DNA from: an uncultured Bacteroidales bacterium
GTDB lineage: Bacteria; Bacteroidota; Bacteroidia; Bacteroidales; P3
Reading direction: 5' to 3'
DNA: 7,309 nucleotides
Assembly (NCBI GenBank): GCA_905236405.1
Contig: CAJOQB010000146.1
Location: 1-7,309, forward strand
A model generated the notes under the pieces. The model was not told the origin of the DNA. It did no database searches and saw only the letters and a list, made by a program, of their open reading frames with translations. The position numbers and the translations under genes are program-made. Below are positions 4,601-7,309 of this stretch, piece after piece (the stretch's first letter is position 1; the number at the start of each line of letters is the position of its first letter).

Positions 4601-7309
4601 TCAGCTGTATGGACACCTCCAACTACGCTTTCAACTTCATTCCCAATGCCGGTAATGTTAATTATATAGGATACAATATTTATTATTCTCGTAGCGGTTT
4701 GCTGAACAAGTACAACGGTATCAACTGTACCTCCTTCAGCCAATGGCAATCCATTGTCAGCGACGCTGCTTCGCAGAATGTCAATCCTGCTTTCCTCCTT
4801 TCCACTGTTACCGACTTGCGTTCCTATAGCCAGAATGTCCGTCACCACGGCTTGGCCTCCTATTTCCCCGAGGTGAGCACCGACATCTATGGTACCGTGC
4901 GTGACAGCGTCAGCTCTTGCGTGGGTGCTTTCGAGTTCTCGTCGTTGCCTTACGACTTTGAGGTCTATGAGTTGGTTGAACCGTTTGAGGAATACTGCTC
5001 CGTCCCTTCCCAGGTGCCGGTGCGTATCGCCATCAAGAACTCGGGTGTCAACACCTATACAGGTACAGGTCTCTCGGTCAGCTTCAACGTCAATGGACAA
5101 CCTGGTCAGGCTTCCTACACGATTCCTATCTCCGACTCTCTCCCGGGTGAGGCCATCACCATTGTCAATCTGGGACAGAACATCAGCATACCCACCAACG
5201 GTATTCGCGACTCGGTTCACAGGCTCAATTTCTGGTTGAACTCTTCGTCGCTCGACCCCAACCCCGCCAACGACACTTCGACATATCAGGTGACTTCTCG
5301 TTACCACTTCCCCGCTGTGACAACGGTTCACGACACCATCTCGTATGGTACTGCCGATACGCTGACCCTTACCCAAGGGGTGCAGACATGGCCGGTGAAC
5401 TTCTTCAACTCGGGACGCAAAGACCCGTCGACGCTGTACTGGTACACACATCCCGATTCGAGTTACTTCTTTGTGGGCAATCCTGTCATTACCCCGATTC
5501 TCTATACCGACACAATGTACTATGTGCGTCAGCGTCGTAATATGCCGTTGATGAAGATTACCGAGGTGCAGACAAAGAACAACGGTCTCGGTGTCACCTA
5601 TCCTCAGCAGTTGTGGATGAACTCGGCCACCCAGTTCGCTGTCGAGCTGACCAACGTGGGTGACGCTCCTGCCCGTCTGTTGGGCGACACGCTCCAACTG
5701 GTCAGCAACACCAATAACTTGAACCGTGTCTATGTCTTCCCCGATGTGACGGTGCAACCTGGACAATGTATGGTGGTGCAGTATCGTGCCTCCATCACGG
5801 TCGACTCGAACTACACCCTTGGTGCTACGGCTACGGTGTCGCCCAACGCCACCGCCAACTTGGGTATCATCTATCGCGACGGTAACGGCATTACCGATGC
5901 TGTGGCTGTCAACTCTATCACGACACAGACACAATGGACGAACCTGAATGTTCCTTCTACTGTTTGGTCGGGTGAAGGCATTACAATGAACAATCAAACA
6001 GCAGGATACTATCGTATTGGTTGGCCCTCCAACCCCAACGGCACTCCTGGCAGCACAAGACAGCTTTGGTTGACAGCCGACTCGGTTAACATCATGACCC
6101 TCGGTGAACCCAGCGCTCATCTGGTGCGTTACACGGACAACGGTTGTCCTGCCGATACCGCCCACGTCCATATTCATATCGATTCCCGTCCTGCTGTCGA
6201 CATCGCTCTCGACCAGCTGACCCTCCCCGAGGGTTGCGGCCTCTCCAACGAGCAGGTGACGGTGGTGATGCATAACTATGGTGCTTACACTTCGGGCTCT
6301 TTCGCTGCCCATTATTCGGTCAACGGTGTGTTGACTTGCACTGATACCATCTCCCCGATAGCCTCCAACGCCACTATTGTTCACAACTTCTCGTTGCCTA
6401 TCAATATGTATGTCGCTTCGGGCATGCAGGAGTACGATGTTGTGGTGTGGGTGGATGCCCAAACGGGCGATATCTCGTTGTTCAACGACACCACCTCGGC
6501 TCACAGCTATTCGTCGTATACTCCGGCAGCTCCCGTCGTGGTCACCTACGACACCGTCCAGTACGGCGAGCGTGATACCCTCACCACCGTCCTGCCTTCG
6601 GTTGACTCGTTAGGTTGGTACGATCGCAACGGCAACTTCTTGGGCAACGTCAATACCTATATTTCTGACTACCTCTATGTCAACGACACCTTCTATGTGT
6701 CGGCCTTTGGACAGGATCCTCATACGATTCATGTGGGTACGCTGGCAACGGCAACGGGCGCAACAGGCAACACCGCCCATCCTTCGCCCTATTGCCCCAA
6801 TTCGAAATACACCAAGGAGCAGTATCTCTATCGGGCTGAAGACTTAATCAATGCTGGTCATTCGGCTGGCCCCATCAGCGCTATCTCTTTCTATCTCGAC
6901 TCGGTGATATCGCCTGCCGCCAATCCCAATCCGTCGTTCACCTTCGATGTGCTCAGCATTGGTATGGGGCAAACATCCGACCTCAACTTCAATGCCAACA
7001 ATGCATGGAAAGCAACGACGAATGTCTTCTCTGCCACCAATGTCACCTATAGCAACGCCGACAAGGGTTGGATAACGCACCAATTCGCCTCTCCTTTCCT
7101 CTGGGATGGTGTTTCCAATATTGTGGTCGAAGTGGTTCACACGGCAACGACCAACCTTACCACAGGTGCTCGCACCCGTTATACCACTGGTCCTTCCCAG
7201 ACAACAATCTACAAGAGTGACAATGCCACTACCGACATCGCCAACTACAGCGGCAACGGCTCGCGTAGTGCCAACCGTCCCGATATCCAGTTCACCTTTG
7301 TCGACCTGG
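1651..7309 (+). CDS. Giant secreted multidomain surface protein (beta-helix, CARDB-like, Ig-like, lamin-tail-like modules); 3' end beyond window
   Basis: An uninterrupted frame of 1,886 codons starts at the only ATG after the in-frame stop at 1630-1632. The leader is A/T-rich without a Shine-Dalgarno, as is usual in Bacteroidota. Residues 1-21 form a Sec signal peptide: KK, a hydrophobic core, and cleavage after ARA before Q22. Modules in order are: jelly-roll/MAM-like ending WYLDNV (about 22-212); Fn3/Ig-like (220-335); a beta-sandwich-like module (358-537); CARDB-like (544-655); a right-handed parallel beta-helix opening with LTVNLVPGTYYG and closing with VGAFEF (about 668-1097); CARDB-like (1100-1215); Ig-like (1221-1297); lamin-tail-like (1301-1457); CARDB-like (1514-1618); a second Ig-like copy (1628-1684); and a second copy of the 358-537 module (1712-1883). 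No enzyme active site is evident, so adhesion or glycan contact is more likely than catalysis. Export by the type IX system with a C-terminal sorting domain is expected for the family, but that end is outside the window. The exact function is unknown. Confidence 0.88.
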   Translation, partial: MKKSAVLFALFSLIFGFNARAQIVTAYQQGFESSGETSSYVVVQGTASPQTAFHTSGSRALQMTRTSTEVIVMTDTIDLRGNSTLQYFMLEFMHICTANPNDGASASSVATVEVRSVYGDWQQLQGNGAYDMGWGGGSVDFAQNSSFSLQSYPIWAGVVDNRSWKRERFNLGNVFTNMPMDQRQMQVRFRFKPTTVNNPTPNQYWYLDNVSLKASPQSLAIPVITMTHLPDLDAYPTSRSTRIECEVSTSAAAGMCADSIYILYRLGTGNNVTTDRVQMSPVSGHANRYRGYIPFAGYDTTIYYRVVTKDATTNHNAATYPQDETGWATYYCVRGSFNQANASAGTLTGSVSGTSAEYPFPNNGSSKSQFIYPKDELRRAGFKPGAITMLNFTAANTSWGSQHLNMQVRMANIDTFYSNVISALGSAPFYDGYMKVVYDSSMSISLSNNTSGTINFQDTFFYAGQDILVQILYHNYPSGDPSPVSVRTYHPHDVAYSRQAKATLYGHYQSSNALNPYTHDQFRSGVVDSLKRPDFFFRAWPNPALIHDVGVSGLITPNDSTSASAVAPNNVIVNLQNYGVNTVNAVRIYYQIDDSATHYYDWTGSLAGNSSVQVTLTSTQMLSHGYHNICAWTDDSITSAGFRYRDHEPLNNQLCSRFVSCSGPMSGTVTCGSASSDYNTIENLLYVLSQCGVNGPLTVNLVPGTYYGPILFPTIPGTSVTNYIQFQPSNGVLGSVTFSTQGAAQYVLNLANANHIRLNKLVITFNNNAVVQYPLRFGMNSTGCQVLNCQFEEAYHYSTAQLYSGGADSLLVKDCSFARGRIGISMVGPASDNMAHGNRIEGCLVNSPQNTGIILRNQVNGVIDSCWVTGVTSNASYCILLQDCAGATRVTRNVVYTTKGAPAIGATDFNGSPNGYAVIANNMLICDDDGTANMLVTPLNFITATYTKVIYNSVKMNAPAFAGVAAATFGGGVIDSCYFFNNIVSCMDTSNYAFNFIPNAGNVNYIGYNIYYSRSGLLNKYNGINCTSFSQWQSIVSDAASQNVNPAFLLSTVTDLRSYSQNVRHHGLASYFPEVSTDIYGTVRDSVSSCVGAFEFSSLPYDFEVYELVEPFEEYCSVPSQVPVRIAIKNSGVNTYTGTGLSVSFNVNGQPGQASYTIPISDSLPGEAITIVNLGQNISIPTNGIRDSVHRLNFWLNSSSLDPNPANDTSTYQVTSRYHFPAVTTVHDTISYGTADTLTLTQGVQTWPVNFFNSGRKDPSTLYWYTHPDSSYFFVGNPVITPILYTDTMYYVRQRRNMPLMKITEVQTKNNGLGVTYPQQLWMNSATQFAVELTNVGDAPARLLGDTLQLVSNTNNLNRVYVFPDVTVQPGQCMVVQYRASITVDSNYTLGATATVSPNATANLGIIYRDGNGITDAVAVNSITTQTQWTNLNVPSTVWSGEGITMNNQTAGYYRIGWPSNPNGTPGSTRQLWLTADSVNIMTLGEPSAHLVRYTDNGCPADTAHVHIHIDSRPAVDIALDQLTLPEGCGLSNEQVTVVMHNYGAYTSGSFAAHYSVNGVLTCTDTISPIASNATIVHNFSLPINMYVASGMQEYDVVVWVDAQTGDISLFNDTTSAHSYSSYTPAAPVVVTYDTVQYGERDTLTTVLPSVDSLGWYDRNGNFLGNVNTYISDYLYVNDTFYVSAFGQDPHTIHVGTLATATGATGNTAHPSPYCPNSKYTKEQYLYRAEDLINAGHSAGPISAISFYLDSVISPAANPNPSFTFDVLSIGMGQTSDLNFNANNAWKATTNVFSATNVTYSNADKGWITHQFASPFLWDGVSNIVVEVVHTATTNLTTGARTRYTTGPSQTTIYKSDNATTDIANYSGNGSRSANRPDIQFTFVDL
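2722..3261 (+). repeat. Duplicated protein module, copy 1 (residues 358-537 of the giant protein)
   Basis: This segment shares a residue pattern with 6784-7299. Both begin with a proline-rich strand, followed by Q-[FY]-[IL]-Y-x3-[DE]-L-x2-AG-x3-G-x-I-[ST] (Q369 onward here). Both then have an aromatic 'DG or AG' strand followed by a hydrophobic V-x-[VI] strand, and end with RPD followed by alternating hydrophobic/aromatic residues (RPDFFF at 532-537). It resembles a beta-sandwich module common in Bacteroidales secreted proteins, but I cannot name the family with certainty. Confidence 0.65.
3652..4941 (+). other. Right-handed parallel beta-helix domain (residues about 668-1097)
   Basis: The segment opens with the typical cap of secreted beta-helix proteins (DYNTIENLLYVL, then LTVNLVPGTYYGPI at 697-710). 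It continues with irregular coils of 20-30 residues rich in N, G, V, I and C, such as NHIRLNKLVITF, DSLLVKDCSF, GNRIEGCLV and NVIDSC-like turns. It closes with DIYGTVRDSVSSCVGAFEF, the usual 'G-A-x-E' end of these domains. In this fold, long solvent-exposed faces bind or cleave polysaccharides. No pectate-lyase-like catalytic set (Asp cluster plus Arg) is evident by eye, so binding is the safer guess. Confidence 0.75.
5311..5541 (+). repeat. Duplicated Ig-like module, copy 1 (residues 1221-1297)
   Basis: The module runs P-x4-V-HDTI-x-YG-x2-DTLT, then a WY-containing strand, then FFVGN...ITP.LY.DTMYYV. A second copy at 6532-6702 keeps the same landmarks in the same order. It is a short Ig-like beta-sandwich of the sort found between larger modules in Bacteroidota surface proteins, and it directly precedes the lamin-tail-like domain. 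Confidence 0.6.
5551..6021 (+). other. Lamin-tail-like domain (residues about 1301-1457)
   Basis: The start MKITEVQ, the strand FAVELTNVGD (ending at G1337-D1338), the following L-x-GDTL, a proline-glycine turn (VQPGQCMVV) and the later GIIYRDGNGITDAVAVN form the pattern seen in bacterial lamin-tail domains (K-I-x-E-V; F-V-E-L-x-N; G-x-x-L; PGq; D-x-V). These are Ig-fold modules in secreted bacterial proteins, often beside nucleases or adhesins. Assignment is by pattern only; the closing TAGYYR (about 1450-1455) is consistent with the same unit. Confidence 0.6.
6532..6702 (+). repeat. Duplicated Ig-like module, copy 2 (residues 1628-1684)
   Basis: The pattern P-x4-T-YDTV-x-YG-x2-DTLT, then GWY, a GN turn and I-x2-YLYVNDTFYV aligns with residues 1221-1297. 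This copy is about 20 residues shorter in the middle. It sits directly before the second large duplicated module, whereas copy 1 sits before the lamin-tail-like domain. Confidence 0.6.
6784..7299 (+). repeat. Duplicated protein module, copy 2 (residues 1712-1883)
   Basis: This segment carries QYLYRAEDL-x2-AG-x3-G-x-IS (from Q1724), then HQFASPFLWDGVSNIVVEV, and ends with RPDIQFTF (1876-1883). It matches copy 1 (residues 358-537) in the order and spacing of landmarks, although overall identity looks low. The window ends three codons later, so a C-terminal sorting domain, if present, lies beyond the edge. Confidence 0.65.

Noticed and set aside
4889..5239. 116-codon + strand open frame inside the giant gene
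   Set aside because: It is a shadow in another frame of the CARDB-like region, with serine/arginine-rich composition and no start signals. The same holds for the other short frames within 1651-7309.
2302..6504. 1,400-codon open frame on the - strand
   Set aside because: It is in register with and opposite to a clear secreted-protein gene that has a signal peptide, promoter and recognisable domains. Its own translation has no domain, signal or plausible start context, and its openness follows from the sense codon bias.

Overview
The window looks like chromosomal DNA from a member of the Bacteroidota, most likely an uncultured Bacteroidales. Three things suggest this. The large gene is preceded by a promoter of the Bacteroidota type (TTG, 18 bp, TACCTTTG). 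Its start codon has an A/T-rich leader with no Shine-Dalgarno sequence. Its product is a very large secreted mosaic protein of the kind these bacteria export. Species or genus cannot be told from the sequence alone. Coding DNA is of balanced GC content, while the single long intergenic stretch is strongly A/T-rich.

Layout, all genes on the + strand. (1) Bases 1-519 are the 3' part of an ABC transporter ATPase of the LolD type, cut by the window edge just after its Walker A region. (2) Bases 500-1282 encode the 23S rRNA 2'-O-methyltransferase RlmB, overlapping lolD by 20 bp. (3) A strong intrinsic terminator lies at 1307-1352. (4) A 368-bp A/T-rich intergenic region (1283-1650) holds that terminator, an A/T-rich inverted repeat and a promoter. 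(5) Bases 1651-7309 are one uninterrupted reading frame of 1,886 codons that runs off the window. It encodes a signal peptide followed by a mosaic of beta-rich modules: jelly-roll-like, Fn3/Ig-like, three CARDB-like domains, a right-handed parallel beta-helix, a lamin-tail-like domain, two copies of an Ig-like module and two copies of a ~170-180-residue beta-sandwich-like module.

The most notable non-coding signal is a near-perfect ParB-binding centromere site (parS) inside the 5' end of rlmB at 531-546: AGTTTCACGTGAAACA, 15 of 16 matches to the canonical bacterial parS. It contains a perfect 14-bp palindrome. If it is used, this locus lies in the origin-proximal part of the chromosome, and the rlmB N-terminal codons carry a second, DNA-level function.

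How the genes relate: lolD and rlmB look co-transcribed (overlapping genes, shared terminator) but have unrelated roles, in lipoprotein trafficking and ribosome maturation. The giant surface protein is a separate transcription unit with its own promoter. No gene lies on the - strand. The 4.2-kb reverse-strand open frame opposite the giant gene is a by-product of its codon bias.
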